64,000 nt of DNA, taken from positions 2,604,001-2,668,000 of the forward strand of contig NZ_AP012544.1 in assembly GCF_000829055.1 (NCBI RefSeq), read 5' to 3'. The translations under genes were made by a program, and so were the position numbers. Shown piece after piece: positions 7,225 to 19,529 of this stretch. Origin of the DNA: Lacticaseibacillus casei DSM 20011 = JCM 1134 = ATCC 393 (GTDB lineage: Bacteria; Bacillota; Bacilli; Lactobacillales; Lactobacillaceae). The notes under the pieces are model-generated. The model saw only the letters and a program-made list of their open reading frames with translations. It had not been told where the DNA came from and did no database searches. Each line of letters opens with the position of its first letter. The stretch's first letter is position 1.

Positions 7225-9210
7225 CTAGCGTTTAAACAACGCATACAAAGCATCCGGCGTCCGTGCCGCCTGAAACGCCTTGACAAAATCCTCATGCGTC
7301 AGCAACTTTGCCGTATTCGACAAATACTTCAAATGACCACCGCTGTCATGTTCCGGAATCAAAAACGAAATCACAGCTGTCACCGGTTTACCATCAAACG
7401 TCTTCCAATCAACCGGCTGTGCCAAATGCAACACCAGCATTGCTGATTGCTTAATCGTGGCATCCTGTGCATGCGGAATGGCGATACCTTTTTCCATGCC
7501 TGTCGAACCTTCTTCTTCGCGGGCAACATACTTTTTAAAAATCGCATCGGCATCCGTGGCAAGGCCATTTTTAACCGCCATGTCCGCCAAGTAGTGTAAG
7601 ACATCGTCACGCGTTTTAGCAGGCACATCAACTTCGATGTTTTCCTTACTCAAAATGTCACTCGGGTCAAAGGTTTCGTTGGCCTGATCATCGACCGGTG
7701 CCGGCTGGTTGCGCACCGGGTCAACCTTCACTGGTGCCGCGGTCGCATCGTCTGCAGCTCCTTCCGCTGCCACAGCCGCTTCAACCACGCCGGTTTTCAC
7801 GCCGCGTTTTCTAGCAGAGCGCCCGGCAATCATGGCTAAAAGAACGCCTGATGCAGCCGCACCAACCAAAATCCATGCGACCCAGAGAAACGGTTTGTTC
7901 ACCAGTGGCAAAACGATGAACCCACCATGGGGTGCCGGCACTTGAATGCGCGACATGTATGTCAGCACTGCCGCAATCGCTGAGCCAACCATAAAGGCAG
8001 GAATGTTCATCAGTGGATTTTTGGCTGCGAACGGGATCGCGCCTTCGGTAATATGTGTCGACCCTAGCAAAGCATTGACGTAACCGGCACTGCGCTCGTC
8101 ACGATTGTAAGCTTTAGGATTCAGCAAAACCGAAATCGTGGTCGCCAGTGGCGGCGCAATGCAGGCGGCTGACACACCGGCCATGAAAAAGTAATTACCT
8201 TGTGCGAGTAATGCGGTACCTGTCAGATACGCAGCTTTGTTAATCGGACCACCAAAGTCGGCAGCACACATGACGCCAACCACAACGCCTAAAATAATCG
8301 GGCTGGACCTTTCAAGTCCTTTTAACCACGCCATCAAGCCGAGATTCATCGCCTTCATGGGCGTGTTGATCAGATACATAATCGAACCGGCAATGAAAAC
8401 CCCTAATACCGGATAAAGGAAAATCGCTTTTAAGCCACGAAATTCCTTGTCAGGCATAAAGGCAAACGCTTTTTGTAACATTAGAATAACCAGTCCGGCC
8501 ATGTAGCCACCGACAATTGCGCCTAGGAATCCGGACCCGTTGCCGCCGTTGTAAGCGATCATCCCGACTGCCATGCCCACAATTAAGCCGGATCGCTTCG
8601 CCACGGCTTCACCGATGTATGCTGCTAAGACCGGCACCATCAAGCCCATCGCTGCACTGCCGACCGCATTGAGCATGGCCGCGAATTGGTTGTATTCGGC
8701 ATTCTTCGGGTCAGCCGAGTAAATCCCCCAGAAAAATGAAACAGCGATCAACACCCCGCCGGCAACCACTAGCGGCAGCATGTGCGAAACCCCGTTCATT
8801 AAACTGGTATAAATCTTGTTGCCAATGCCGGCAGTGCTGGTTTCAACGTTTTCATCGGCACTAGCCTTGGCTGTCCCGCCTTTTGGCATATAAACCGGCG
8901 TACTGTCACTTAAAGCTTCCTTGATGAGTTTGTCCGGCTCGCGGATACCCGCTGCCACCGGAACATTGACCAGCGGCTTACCGGCAAACCGATCGGCGTC
9001 CACATCAATGTCCGAAGCGATGACAACCCCTTTGGCCCCTGAGATCTCAGCCTGCGTCAATGGGTCATCCACACCGGTCTGGCCGTGCGTTTCCACTTTG
9101 ATCGTTAGGCCCATCTTTTTGGCGGCCTGTTCCAACGCTTCTTGCGCCATATAAGTATGCGCGATGCCGGTCGCACAGCCGGTTGCCGCAATCAAATCAT
9201 ATTTTGCCAT
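7225..9210 (-). CDS. fruA: Fructose-specific PTS EIIBCA
   Basis: A 661-residue fused PTS permease in the order B-C-A. The EIIB domain begins at residue 1 with phosphocysteine C12 in AATGCATGIAHT. The EIIC domain (about 130-480) has many membrane segments. A C-terminal EIIA of the fructose/mannitol type follows, with its histidine in GIAIPHAQD. It imports fructose as fructose 1-phosphate, which fruK (4 bp upstream in the operon) then phosphorylates. The linker between EIIC and EIIA is Ala/Val-rich. A divergent RpiR regulator and a cre-like site upstream suggest fructose-specific and CcpA control. Confidence 0.94.
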   Translation of the reverse strand: MAKYDLIAATGCATGIAHTYMAQEALEQAAKKMGLTIKVETHGQTGVDDPLTQAEISGAKGVVIASDIDVDADRFAGKPLVNVPVAAGIREPDKLIKEALSDSTPVYMPKGGTAKASADENVETSTAGIGNKIYTSLMNGVSHMLPLVVAGGVLIAVSFFWGIYSADPKNAEYNQFAAMLNAVGSAAMGLMVPVLAAYIGEAVAKRSGLIVGMAVGMIAYNGGNGSGFLGAIVGGYMAGLVILMLQKAFAFMPDKEFRGLKAIFLYPVLGVFIAGSIMYLINTPMKAMNLGLMAWLKGLERSSPIILGVVVGVMCAADFGGPINKAAYLTGTALLAQGNYFFMAGVSAACIAPPLATTISVLLNPKAYNRDERSAGYVNALLGSTHITEGAIPFAAKNPLMNIPAFMVGSAIAAVLTYMSRIQVPAPHGGFIVLPLVNKPFLWVAWILVGAAASGVLLAMIAGRSARKRGVKTGVVEAAVAAEGAADDATAAPVKVDPVRNQPAPVDDQANETFDPSDILSKENIEVDVPAKTRDDVLHYLADMAVKNGLATDADAIFKKYVAREEEGSTGMEKGIAIPHAQDATIKQSAMLVLHLAQPVDWKTFDGKPVTAVISFLIPEHDSGGHLKYLSNTAKLLTHEDFVKAFQAARTPDALYALFKR

Positions 9211-9213
9211 TAT

Positions 9214-10143
9214 CTAACCCTCCAATTGCTTGATCTCAATTTGCGTCAGTAATTCATCTGTCCGGGTAAAATCCGTGATCCATGCGCGCCGGGCCGTGTC
9301 ACTGCCGGCCGCAATCGCTAATTTCAATGTGGCGGCCAAATCTTGCTTTTGATACAACCCGGCTAAAAAGGTGCCGAGCATGGTGTCACCTGCGCCTGCC
9401 GTGTTGAGCACGTCAATTTTAGGGGCGTTGCCAACCAGCGTAACTTCATGATTCATGAACAACGCTCCCTCAGCGCCCAGTGAAACCAGAACATTCTGCG
9501 CCCCGGCGTCCAGTGCCCGATGCCCTAAAGCCACCATGGTCGCCAGATCAGCCGCGCCGGATTGATCAAACCAGCTCATCAACTCCGCATCATTTGGCTT
9601 CACTAACAGTGGCCGATACGCCAAGGCTTCGACGGCTTCAGGATAAGCACTATCGATGATCAACTGAAAACCTCGCTCCTGACTCAAGGCGCCCAGCTTC
9701 AACAAAAAACTCGGCTCAATGCCCTGCGCAAAACTACCCGAGACGCAGAGCCAATCTTCAGCACCCAGCGTGGTCAGTTGTTGATATAATTGTTTTAATG
9801 TTGCTGGGCTAATTTCGGGGCCGGGATTGACCAGTTTGTATTCCGTGTTGTCACTCACGACCCGCGTAAACACATTAATCCGGGTAAACCCGGCATCTTT
9901 ATAAAAATGATTGCGAATGCCCTGCTGCGTCAAAAAGTCGGCAATATAATCCAGTGTAAAGCCACCGCCCACGCCAAGCGCGACATTATCTACTCCGCGC
10001 CGCTTCAAGATACAGCTGACATTGACGCCTTTCCCATTCGCCTGAATATCATAGCTATCTGTCCGATTCACCGTATTGGGGGCCATTGTCTGAGTTTTAA
10101 TAAAAAGATCAATTGCCGGATTTAACGTCAGCGTATAAATCAA
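9214..10143 (-). CDS. fruK: 1-phosphofructokinase
   Basis: A 309-residue PfkB-family kinase. It shows the N-terminal LNPAIDLFI, the family signature GKGVNVS, and the anion-hole/catalytic motif NTAGAGDTMLGTF near residue 250. It converts fructose 1-phosphate to fructose 1,6-bisphosphate. It is first gene of the fru operon, 3 nt before fruA, and divergent from the RpiR gene. The related tagatose-6-phosphate kinase is an alternative name, but the fruA neighbour makes fruK the best call. Confidence 0.92.
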   Translation of the reverse strand: MIYTLTLNPAIDLFIKTQTMAPNTVNRTDSYDIQANGKGVNVSCILKRRGVDNVALGVGGGFTLDYIADFLTQQGIRNHFYKDAGFTRINVFTRVVSDNTEYKLVNPGPEISPATLKQLYQQLTTLGAEDWLCVSGSFAQGIEPSFLLKLGALSQERGFQLIIDSAYPEAVEALAYRPLLVKPNDAELMSWFDQSGAADLATMVALGHRALDAGAQNVLVSLGAEGALFMNHEVTLVGNAPKIDVLNTAGAGDTMLGTFLAGLYQKQDLAATLKLAIAAGSDTARRAWITDFTRTDELLTQIEIKQLEG

Positions 10144-10184
10144 ATTAACCGCTCCTTCATGTCATTCGTTTTTGCTTATTTCTA

Positions 10185-10199
10185 TGTTAACCGCTTTCA
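10185..10199. promoter_or_regulatory. cre-like site between fruK and the RpiR gene
   Basis: On the minus strand TGAAAGCGGTTAACA resembles the cre consensus TGWAANCGNTNWCA with one extra base. It lies about 40-55 bp upstream of fruK, suggesting CcpA-HPr(Ser-P) repression. Confidence 0.5.
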
Positions 10200-10267
10200 T
10201 GCGAAAAGAGTTTTCTGCTTTCAGCGATTTTGGTACCGGATCGAAAATGTTTTTCAGGAGGTTGTTT

Positions 10268-11020
10268 ATGGCCACACTTAGTCCAACAGAAGCATATCTT
10301 TGGGATTACATCGAAAACCACCAGCAGACAGTCGTCAACGCCTCGATCACACAGTTAAGCGCCGCTGCCAACGTGTCGCCTGCCACCATTGTCCGAACCA
10401 TGAAGAAAAAAGGCTTCAACGGCTACACCGAATTTCGGCATAACTTGTTGAAACGCATTGGGGATGCTGAACCTTTTGGGATTCTTGATCAGGTCGATGA
10501 TCAGATTAAAAAAGTGATCATGCAAAATCAAATTGAGGTTCATAACACCCTCGACAACTTAAAAGTTTCCGTCATTGAAGATTCGGTGCAATTGCTCGCC
10601 AAAGCCGAGATCGTCCTGGTACTCGCCCGCGGCTTGTCAGAATCGATCGCTTCTGAGATCACGCTAAAACTTCAGCTGCTTGGCAAGTATGCCGAATTTT
10701 TCAGTGATCCCAACATTATTCAAACCATTGCCGGACAGATCAGTCCAAAAGCAGTCGCCCTCACGATTACTTTGAACGGTGAAACGCCTGAACTCGTCGC
10801 CGCCGCCAAAACGCTGGCAGCACGCGACATCCCGCAAATCATTTTGACGACCAACGCCGAAGCGCCCATTGTCCAATATGCTGATGAATTATTTGTGGGC
10901 TATAAATCAAAGGCCGCCTATTTCGACAAATATGAAGTGGCTTCGCGTTTGCCATTGCAAGTGATGAGTCGGATTTTACTAGATAGTTATGTGGTGCGGA
11001 AGCGGAAGCAGGCGCGTTGA
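10268..11020 (+). CDS. RpiR/MurR-family transcriptional regulator
   Basis: A 250-residue regulator with an N-terminal RpiR helix-turn-helix (ITQLSAAANVSPATIVRTMKKKGF, about 24-48) and a C-terminal SIS sugar-phosphate-binding domain (EIVLVLARGLSESIASEITLKLQLLGK). The start at 10268 is set by the strong CAGGAGG 7 nt upstream; an upstream in-frame extension has no such site. Divergence from fruK-fruA suggests it senses fructose 1-phosphate or a related sugar phosphate and controls that operon (inference; many fru operons use DeoR-type FruR instead). Confidence 0.86.
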   Translation: MATLSPTEAYLWDYIENHQQTVVNASITQLSAAANVSPATIVRTMKKKGFNGYTEFRHNLLKRIGDAEPFGILDQVDDQIKKVIMQNQIEVHNTLDNLKVSVIEDSVQLLAKAEIVLVLARGLSESIASEITLKLQLLGKYAEFFSDPNIIQTIAGQISPKAVALTITLNGETPELVAAAKTLAARDIPQIILTTNAEAPIVQYADELFVGYKSKAAYFDKYEVASRLPLQVMSRILLDSYVVRKRKQAR

Positions 11021-11142
11021 TCACGTTCTGTTGTTTTTAAAGACTGAACATTCAACATACTAAAAATTCAGTCGAGCTACTTTTTATACCAGACATGCAG
11101 CTATTTTTAAATAACATAAGTTTGTTAACCAACAAGTCTCAA

Positions 11143-11175
11143 CCAATTGCAAAAATTGTCTTGTTCAATTGGTAA
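11143..11175. promoter_or_regulatory. Inverted repeat in the promoter region of giant surface gene 1
   Basis: ACCAATTG and CAATTGGT form an 8-bp inverted repeat separated by about 17 bp, close to a TATGCT -10-like box at about 11180. It may be an operator; no family can be named. The remaining 11021-11252 intergenic sequence is AT-rich with nothing else recognised. Confidence 0.35.
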
Positions 11176-11252
11176 TATATGCTATGCTAGTTGCTAAATC
11201 AGGTTGTAACGCAAAAATGTGTCAGACCTAATACCATTCAGGAGAAACAAAA

Positions 11253-14200
11253 TTGGACTCGAAAGTACATTACAAACGCTACAAAAGCGGTAAGTTCTGG
11301 ATAACCGCACTGATCTCAGTCTCGTTTGGCATCATCGGCAGCTTAGCCGTTCCACAGCTTTGCGAAGCCGTTCCCGTTTACGCAACTTCAATAACAGATG
11401 TTTCAATTAAGGTTGGACCTAATGAGTTTTCCCAGTATTTTAAACTCAGCGGTTCAGCCTCTTTTTATCCCAAAGATTCAAAGACGCAAGTGCAACTCAC
11501 GCCTAACTTACCCGATCGAACAGGGAGTGTTGCCTTAAACACCAAGATCGATATGAGCCAGAGTTTCACACTCAAGGGCCGGTTGTATCTGGGCGATGAC
11601 CCAGACGGTGCTGATGGGGTGGCTTTTCGATTCGCCGATACGAAACCCGGTGTGCTTGGTGATGCCGGAAATGCTTTTGGCTTAGGCGGGCTAAAAAACG
11701 CTTTTGGGGTTAAATTCGATGTGTATTATAACGGCGTTCGGACAGAGGGAGCTTTGCCAGATGTTTATCGCGCCAACCAAATGAACGTTATCTACACTGA
11801 CGACGCAAAAGGTAACCAAGTAGCTGGCGTTGACGGTGGCGAAGGCGTGAGTCACGCTAAAATTCAGGGCGCAAACGGCCAGTACTCCGAGTTGATCGTC
11901 AATTACGATGGTGACAACCGGATCATGACCGTCACCGGAAGCGGTGCAACGATCAAATTCAATGCGGCACCCTATATCAAAAACGATCAACTGTCAATGT
12001 TCATCTCCGGGTCAACCGGCGGCAAAATGAATCAACATGCGTTCGACTTTGAATCGTTTAGCTTTACCCCGGGATTAGACACGGTGAAAGAAAACTTGAA
12101 AAACAATCTGACCCCCACGATCACCGCACCTAAAAACGCTATTAATCAAGATCCCACATTGACGAATGCGCAACGCAAGCAATTGTGCGATGCGATTGAT
12201 CAGGCGCTTCAGAACGGAAAATCCGCGATTGACCAAGCAACTAAAACCGGTGATGCCATTGCGGCTTTCGATACAGCAAAAGCCAAAATTGACGACATTC
12301 ACAAATCCGGTCCGCCACTGGCCGATCAAAAGGCGACACAAAAGCAGGCGTTAAAAGCAAAACGCGATCAGATTGCCGATGTGAGTTATAAAGATTATGC
12401 CTTAACGATGGCTGAAACGAAGCAACAAACGCTCGCTGCTGATCAGGCCTTGGCAGATGCAACGGCGGCGGTTGATGCGGCCAGTGATGCAAACGGCATT
12501 AGTCAGGCTGCCGAAAACGGCTTGAAAAAGATTGCTGCGGCCTACCAACCAGGCGTGCCTTTAGCTGACCAAAAAGCCGCCCAAAAGAACGCACTCGCCA
12601 ATGCAGCAACCAGTGCTAAGCAAACCATTCAAAAAGACCCGACTTTGACAACTGCACAGAGGAAAAAGCAATTCGGCCTCGTTGACAATGCCGTGACAGA
12701 TGGGGAAACCGCCATTGATGCAGCCAATACTGCTGATAAAATCAACAAGGTTCTTGCAGCTGGTAAAATCAGCGTCAATCAAGTGCATCAACCCGGAGTT
12801 CCCTTAGCTGACCAAAAAGCCGCAAAGAAGCAAGCATTGAAAACCAAGCGTGATGAAATTGCCGACACTAGCACCAAAGATCTGACACTAACAATGCAAG
12901 AAACGAACGATCAAATTGCCCAAGCCGACAAGGCACTATCAGGGGCTAATGCAGCCATTGATGCAGCAGCCGAGGCAGATATCGTCAATCAAGCGGCAGC
13001 AGACGGGCTACAAAAGATTACCGACGCTTATCAACCGGGAGCTTCTTTAGCTGACCAAAAAGCGGCACAGAAAAAGGCATTGAAAGCCGAACGCGACCGA
13101 ATTGCGGACGTGAGTTATAGGGATTATGCGCTAACGCTTGCTGAAACGAAGCAACAAACCAGCATTGCCGATCAGGCGCTAGCCAATGCCAGTGCGGCCG
13201 TTGATGCAGCAGCAAGCGCAGATGCGATCAACAAAGCGGCCGCAAGTGGTTTGAAGCAAATCGCCGCTGCCTATCAACCCGGAGTTCCCTTAGCTGACCA
13301 AAAAGTTGCGAAAAAGCAAGCCTTGGCAAATACAGCTGACAAAGCTAAGCAATTCATTCAAAGTGATCGAACTTTGACAACTGCTGAAAAGAAGATCCAA
13401 CTTGCTAGCGTTGATACAGTGTTAAAAGATGGCGAAGCTGCCATTGATACAGCCATTACTGCTGACAAAATCAACAAAGCTGAAGCAACTAGTGCGTCTG
13501 CCATTTTAAATGTTCATCAACGCGGAACCGACCTCGCCGATCAAAAGGCCGCTCAGAAACAAGCATTGAAAACCGAGCGCGATAAGATTGCGGACATCAG
13601 TTTTAAAGATTTGACGTTAACGATGGCTGAAACCACTCACCAAACGGATACGGCCGATCAGGCGTTAGCAGCTGCCGAAACGGCCATTGATGCTGCCACT
13701 GATGCGGATGGCATCGTGCAAGCAGCCGATGATGGCCTACAAAAAATCACGGCCGCCTACCAACCCGGCATCCCGTTAGCTGATCAAAGAGCCGCACAGA
13801 AAAAAATGCTGGCAACCGAAGCCGCCAACGCTAAGCAAACGATTCAAGCCGATCCGACTTTGACAACCGCAGAAAAGCAAACGCAACTTGCGAGCGTTGA
13901 TACCGCTTTGACAGATGGCGAAGCGAGCATTGACGCTGTTGGCAATGCCGACAAGATCAACAAAGCTGCGGCAGCCGCCAAAGACAAGATCAACAAGATC
14001 CCGCAATCCGGGGTCGCCGTTGCCGATCAAAAAGCAGCGCAGAAAAAGGCGTTGCAAGCCAAGCACGATAAAATCACTGATGTCATTAATCAGGATCTGA
14101 CACTGACAAGTGAGGCCCAGAAGCACCAGATTAGCCAAGCTGATCAGGCTTTTTCTGATGCCACGGCGGCTATCGATACGGCTGCCGATGCAGATACCAT

Positions 14201-17200
14201 CAACCAAGCTACCGAAGATGGTTTAAAAGCAATTGCTGCGACTTATCACCCGGGAACGCCATTAGCTGACCAAAAAGTTGCGCAGAAACAAGCACTTAAA
14301 GCTGAACGCGATCGAATCGCCGAGGTCAGCAACAAGGACCTCTCACTAACCATGACTGAAACGAATCACCAAATCGGTATCGCCGATCAAGCATTGACCG
14401 ATGCCAGTACAATCGTTGATGCCGCGGCGAGTGCAGACGCAATCAACCAAGCAACCGCAGACGGCCTCAAAAAAATTGCCGCCGCATATCAACCCGGCGT
14501 TCCGTTAACCGACCAAAAAGCCGCGCAAAAAAAGGCCTTGGCAAATGATGCCGCCAATATTAAGCAAGCCATTCAAGACGATCCAACGTTGACAACCACG
14601 CAAAAGGCCCAGCAAGTCGCCAACGTTGACACCGCCTTGGCTGATAGTGAAACTGCGGTTGATACAGCGAAAACAGCTGATGCCATCAACAAGGCCGTGG
14701 CCGCTGGCAAAACGTCTATCAGCAACGCGCACCAACTCGGCATCGCCATCGCCGATCAAAAAGCTGCGCAGAAGCAGGCGTTGACTTCCAAACACGCTGA
14801 AATCACTGATGTTATCAACAAAGATCTCACGTTAACGAACAAAGAAATGAAGCGGCAAATAAGCCAAGCTGATCAGATGCTAACGGATGCCAAAGCAGCA
14901 ATTGATGCTGCTGCCGATGCAGATGCCATTAACCAAGCGGCTGATAACGGGCTCAAAAAGATCACTTCAACTCATCAATCAGGCACACCGCTGGCTGATC
15001 AAAAAGTCGCGCAAAAGAAAGTGTAGGCCGATGCAGCCGATAAGACCAAACAAAGCCTTCAAGGTGATCCGACCTTGACAACGGCGCAAAAGCAACAACA
15101 ACTTACTAGCCTCGACGCTGCCCTAGCTACTGGCGAAGCCAACATTGACGCAGCAACTAGCGCTGACGCCATCAACACAGCTGCAGCGGCGGGTCAGGCC
15201 AACATCACCAACGCCCACCAATCCGGAGCTGCCATTGCCGCTCAGCAAGCCCGCCAAAAACAGGCCGTACAAGCCAAACAAGCTGCCGTGATCGATCGCA
15301 TCATCCATTACCCAACATTGCCGGCCACGGAAAAGAAAACTCAGACTGCGCTTGTTGATCAGGCTCTTTTAACTGGTAAACAAGCCATTGATGCGGCGGT
15401 GACCGCTGATGCGATTCAGCAAGCCGCCACCGTCAGTCAAGACAACATCGACAAAGCCCATCAATCCGGAATGGCAATCGATGATCAGAAGGCGGCGCAA
15501 AAGGCCCAGCTCACTGCGCAATCCAAGCAAGTTGAACAAGCCATCAAAGATACGCCTACTTTGACCACTGCCGAAAAATCTACCCAACTTGACGCAGTCG
15601 CCAAAGCCTTGACGACCGGGCTGAACAATATCGATGCTGCTTCCACCGCCGACCAGATCAACGCCGCGACCGCGACTGGCAAAACCAACATCGCAGCAGC
15701 GTATCAAGTCGGCCTTCCTTTGAATACCCAAAAAGGCAACAAAAAGAAACAGCTTAACAACGCCGTCACCCAAGCCGAGCAAACCATCCAAGGTGACGTG
15801 ACTTTGACGTCCGCTGAAAAGCAACACCAGCTCGATAAGGTTGCCCGTACCTTCAAAACGGTTAGCGATGCAATCGATAACGCTAAGACCGCGGATGCTA
15901 TCAATGCGGCGTTTGATGCCGGTAAAGTCGATATTGGAAAAGTCCACCAACTCGGCACACCTTTAGCTGATCAAAAAGATGCCCAAAAACAGGCACTGGC
16001 CAATGAGCTCGCTAAGATTCAGCAAAATATTCAAGCCGACCCAACCTTAACCACTACCGACAAGCAGCAGCAAAGCGATCATGCAGAGGCAGCCAAAACG
16101 GCAGCTGCAAATGCCATTAACAATGCCAAGTCAGCCGACACCATCAACGCCGCGTTTGACGCTGGCAAAGCCAACCTGGCCACTGCTCACCAACCCGGCG
16201 CCGCAATTGCCGCTCAGCAAGCAGCCAAAAAGCAGGCACTGAATCAGGAACTCGCCAAGATCAAGCAAGCTATTCAGCACGACGCGTCCTTGACTACTGC
16301 CGAAAAGCAGCAGCAAGCCGCCGCAGCTGATAACGCAGGTCAAACGGCGGCAACAACGCTCGATACTGCCAAAACAGCTGACGCAATCAGTGCCGCGTTC
16401 AACGCTGGCCAAGCCGCCATTAAAAAGACGTATCACCCGGGCAAAGCTATGGCTGATCAGAAAACAGCGCAAAAGCAGGCGTTAGATAACGTAACCGCTA
16501 AAATCATCCAAGCGATCCAAGGCGACGCCACATTAACGACTGCCCAAAAACAACGACAAGTCGATGCCGCGACCAAGGCAGCACAAACAACGGTCGCAGC
16601 CATTGACACGGCGAAATCCGCTGATGATATCAAGGCAGCGCTCGTCGCAGGCCAAGTCACCGTCGCCAACGTTCATCAACCCGGCAGTCCTATCGCAGCG
16701 CAACAGACTACTCGGAAACAAGCGCTTGACCATGAAGCCGCCACCACCCATCAAGCCATTCAGCATGATGCCACACTAACGGCTGCTGAAAAGAACCGGC
16801 AATTCGCTGCAGTTACCACGGCCAATAAAACTGCCCAAGTCGCCATTGATGCTGCCAAAACCGCTGACGACATTAACGCCGCGTTTAACACTGGCAAGAC
16901 AGCCATTCACCAAGCGCATCAAGCCGGCAAACCTATCGCTGACCAGAAAACCACCCGCAAGCACTCACTAGCCAGTGAGGTTCTTAAAGTTACCCAAACC
17001 ATTCAAAGCGACCCAACCTTAACGGCGACCGAGAAAAGCCAGCAAGCCAATGCCGCTGCCAAAGCCGGAGAAACGGCCAAAACGACCGTTGAGGCGGCCA
17101 AAACTGCTGATGACATCAATACCGCATTTGCTGCTGGCAAAATGGCCATCGCCAAGACTCATCAACCTGGCACCGCCATCGCCGATCAACAAGCCGCGCA

Positions 17201-19430
17201 AATTCAAGCGCTGGCTCAGGCAGCCGCCAAAACTGCGCAGCCCATTCAAGCAGATCCTACTTTGACAACTGCCGAAAAACAGCAGCAAGCCACCGCAGTC
17301 ACCAATGCTCAGAAAACGGCGCAAACCGCCATCATGGCGGCTAAAACTGCCGATGCGATCAATGCAGCAACCGCTGCCGGCCGCATCGCCATCAACAATA
17401 ATTATCAAGTCGCCACCGCGATTGTTCAGCAGCAAATCACCCAGATCCAGGCAGTCGCTGATAAAGCTAAAACTGTCAAACAAGCCATTCAGGTGGACGC
17501 AACCCTCACAGCTGCGGAAAAACGCCAGCAAATAACTGCAGTCAACCAGATTGAAAAAACAACTCAGACCGCTATCAAGGCAGCGACTACCGCTGATGCA
17601 ATCAACGCTGCCGCTGCAACCGGAACAACTGCCGCAGCCAACGCCCATCAAAACGGGCCATCCCTTGCCGACCAAAAAACCGCTCAAAAGAAGGCCATTA
17701 GCTCCGTATTTGCTAAAGTCAAAAAGACTATCCAAGCTGATCCAACGCTAACCACACCGGAGAAACAACAGCAACTCATGGCTATCACCAAAGCAGAAGC
17801 AACTGCTCTTGCCAACATCGATATGGCCACATCGGCAGATACCATCAACGCCGCGTTTGATGCCGGCAAGGTTGCGATCACCAATAGTTACCAGACTGGT
17901 ACCCCGCTCGCCGATCAGAAAACGGCCATGAAGCGATTGCTGGTTTCAAAAGTGGACCGCACCAAGCGAAGCATCAAAAACGCCCCCACGTTAACGATAG
18001 CGGACAAGCGGCAACAAACCGCGGCCGTTGACAATATTGATCACACCATCCAGGCCATTCTCACCACTGCTGCTACAGCTGATGCCGTGCACACAGCAAC
18101 TACTGCAGGTATGACCAACTGCACCAACGCCTATCAAGCCGGCCTCTCTATTACCGATCAAAAAGTACAACGTAAGCGAGAGCTAAACGCTGTGACTGCT
18201 AAAGCCGTTCAGACCATTCAAACCGACGTCACCTTAACCGCAAAGGAGAAAAAAGCACAAGCCGACGACGTTCATAAGGTTAATCAAATAGCCGTAGTGG
18301 CCGTCAATGCGGCAATGAAAGCCGACGCCATCAACGCCGCGTTTGCGATCGGTAAAATTGGCATTAACAGTGTGCACCGAGTTGGCCAGTCGTTGGAAAT
18401 CCAAAAGACGCACCAAAAGCAAGCAGTAGCAAATGCCGCGAATAACGCTGAACAAACCATTCAAAGCGATCCAACGCTCACGGCTGCAGATAAAACGCAA
18501 CAAATTGCGGCTGTTGGCGAGGCAGCGACACTTGCTGCAAATGCGATCGACAAGGCCTCCTCCGCCGACACGATCAAAATTGCAGCCACTAACGGCATCA
18601 TCGCCATTAACAATGTCCACCAAGCCGGCACATCGATCGCTGAGCAAAAAGCGATCCAACAACCGGCGCCTGATGTGGCAACGATTGCCACAGACAATCA
18701 GGTCGTTGACGATAACACTACGCAAATGGTCATAGAGAAGTCAGAACAGCCTAGTACTGTTGATCAAACCGTCCAACAAGCTGAAGTCGCTATCGACGTA
18801 ACACCGACAGCCGATGCCACCAACAAAGCACTAGCAGTCAGCGAAGCGACACCGGATCAGCCGCATCAGCCAATTGCGTCCTCAACTCCCCAAAAAGCTG
18901 CTGAAGAAAAGGTAACACAGTCCGAACACGATCAAGTCACTGAACGGATCACAGGTGATATGGTTTTGGTCCGCGAGTCCCAAGATTCTGCCAAAATCAC
19001 GCTCACTAATCAGCAGCCATCAGACAAGGTCTTAGCTGATAAACAACGCGAACTTATAGAAATAGCTGATATTGAAACCGAGGATGAACAGGAGCAACTC
19101 GAATACGATCCGTTGTTAGCAGGGGTACAAAAGGATACAGAAGAATCCCAAACAATTCGCGAACAGCCAGACCAGGAAACGGACATCACAAAAAGCACCG
19201 AGCGCCATGAAACCGAGATTGTCACCCGCAATACGCCTACTATTCCGAAACCTGAGCAGCTCCCTGTCCAGGAAACACCAAAAGTCATTAACCTCGCCAA
19301 ACGAGCAAACCAAGTCGCTTCTTTACCACAGACTGGTGACAACAAGGCCCATGGGTTAGCGGTTTTAGGTGCGCTAATCTTAGGCATTGCTGGCCTGACA
19401 ACCTCCGGCAAAAAGCGCAAACGTATGTGA
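11253..19430 (+). pseudogene. Giant lectin-headed, repeat-built LPXTG surface protein 1, interrupted by one in-frame TAG
   Basis: The TTG start at 11253 follows AGGAGA. Order: a KxYKxGKxW signal peptide (YKRYKSGKFW), cleavage near VPVYA, an L-type lectin-like domain (about 45-280; SFTLKGRLYLG, ADGVAFRFAD, FGVKFDVYYNG), then about 26 repeats of roughly 81 residues of DUF1542-like type (PGxxLADQKAAQK...DPTLTTAEKxQQ...AIDAAxxADxIN), an acidic stalk and the sorting signal LPQTG, hydrophobic segment and KKRKRM tail. TAG at 15024-15026 interrupts a frame that stays open for 1,468 further codons. Full length would be 2,725 residues. As written, the product stops after 1,257 residues without a wall anchor and would be secreted. 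Confidence 0.9.
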
Positions 19431-19471
19431 GGTCAAACTATTGTAATCGTATAGGTCGGTATCTTCACCCA

Positions 19472-19524
19472 AACAAGCCCTCAATCGGAACTGGCAACAG
19501 TTCGCGATTGAGGGCTTGTTTGTT
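19472..19524 (+). terminator. Strong terminator of giant surface gene 1
   Basis: A perfect 16-bp stem (19472-19487 with 19505-19520) is extended by GAACTG / CAGTTC inside the loop, giving about 22 bp closed by GCAA. TTTGTTTG follows. Confidence 0.85.
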
Positions 19525-19529
19525 TGCAA

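Noticed and set aside
12075..18697. Many open frames on the opposite strand and in other frames of the surface genes
   Set aside because: They mirror the 81-residue repeats, are rich in repeated Ser/Gly/Leu or Lys/Pro patterns and lack ribosome sites; they are shadows of the repeat array.
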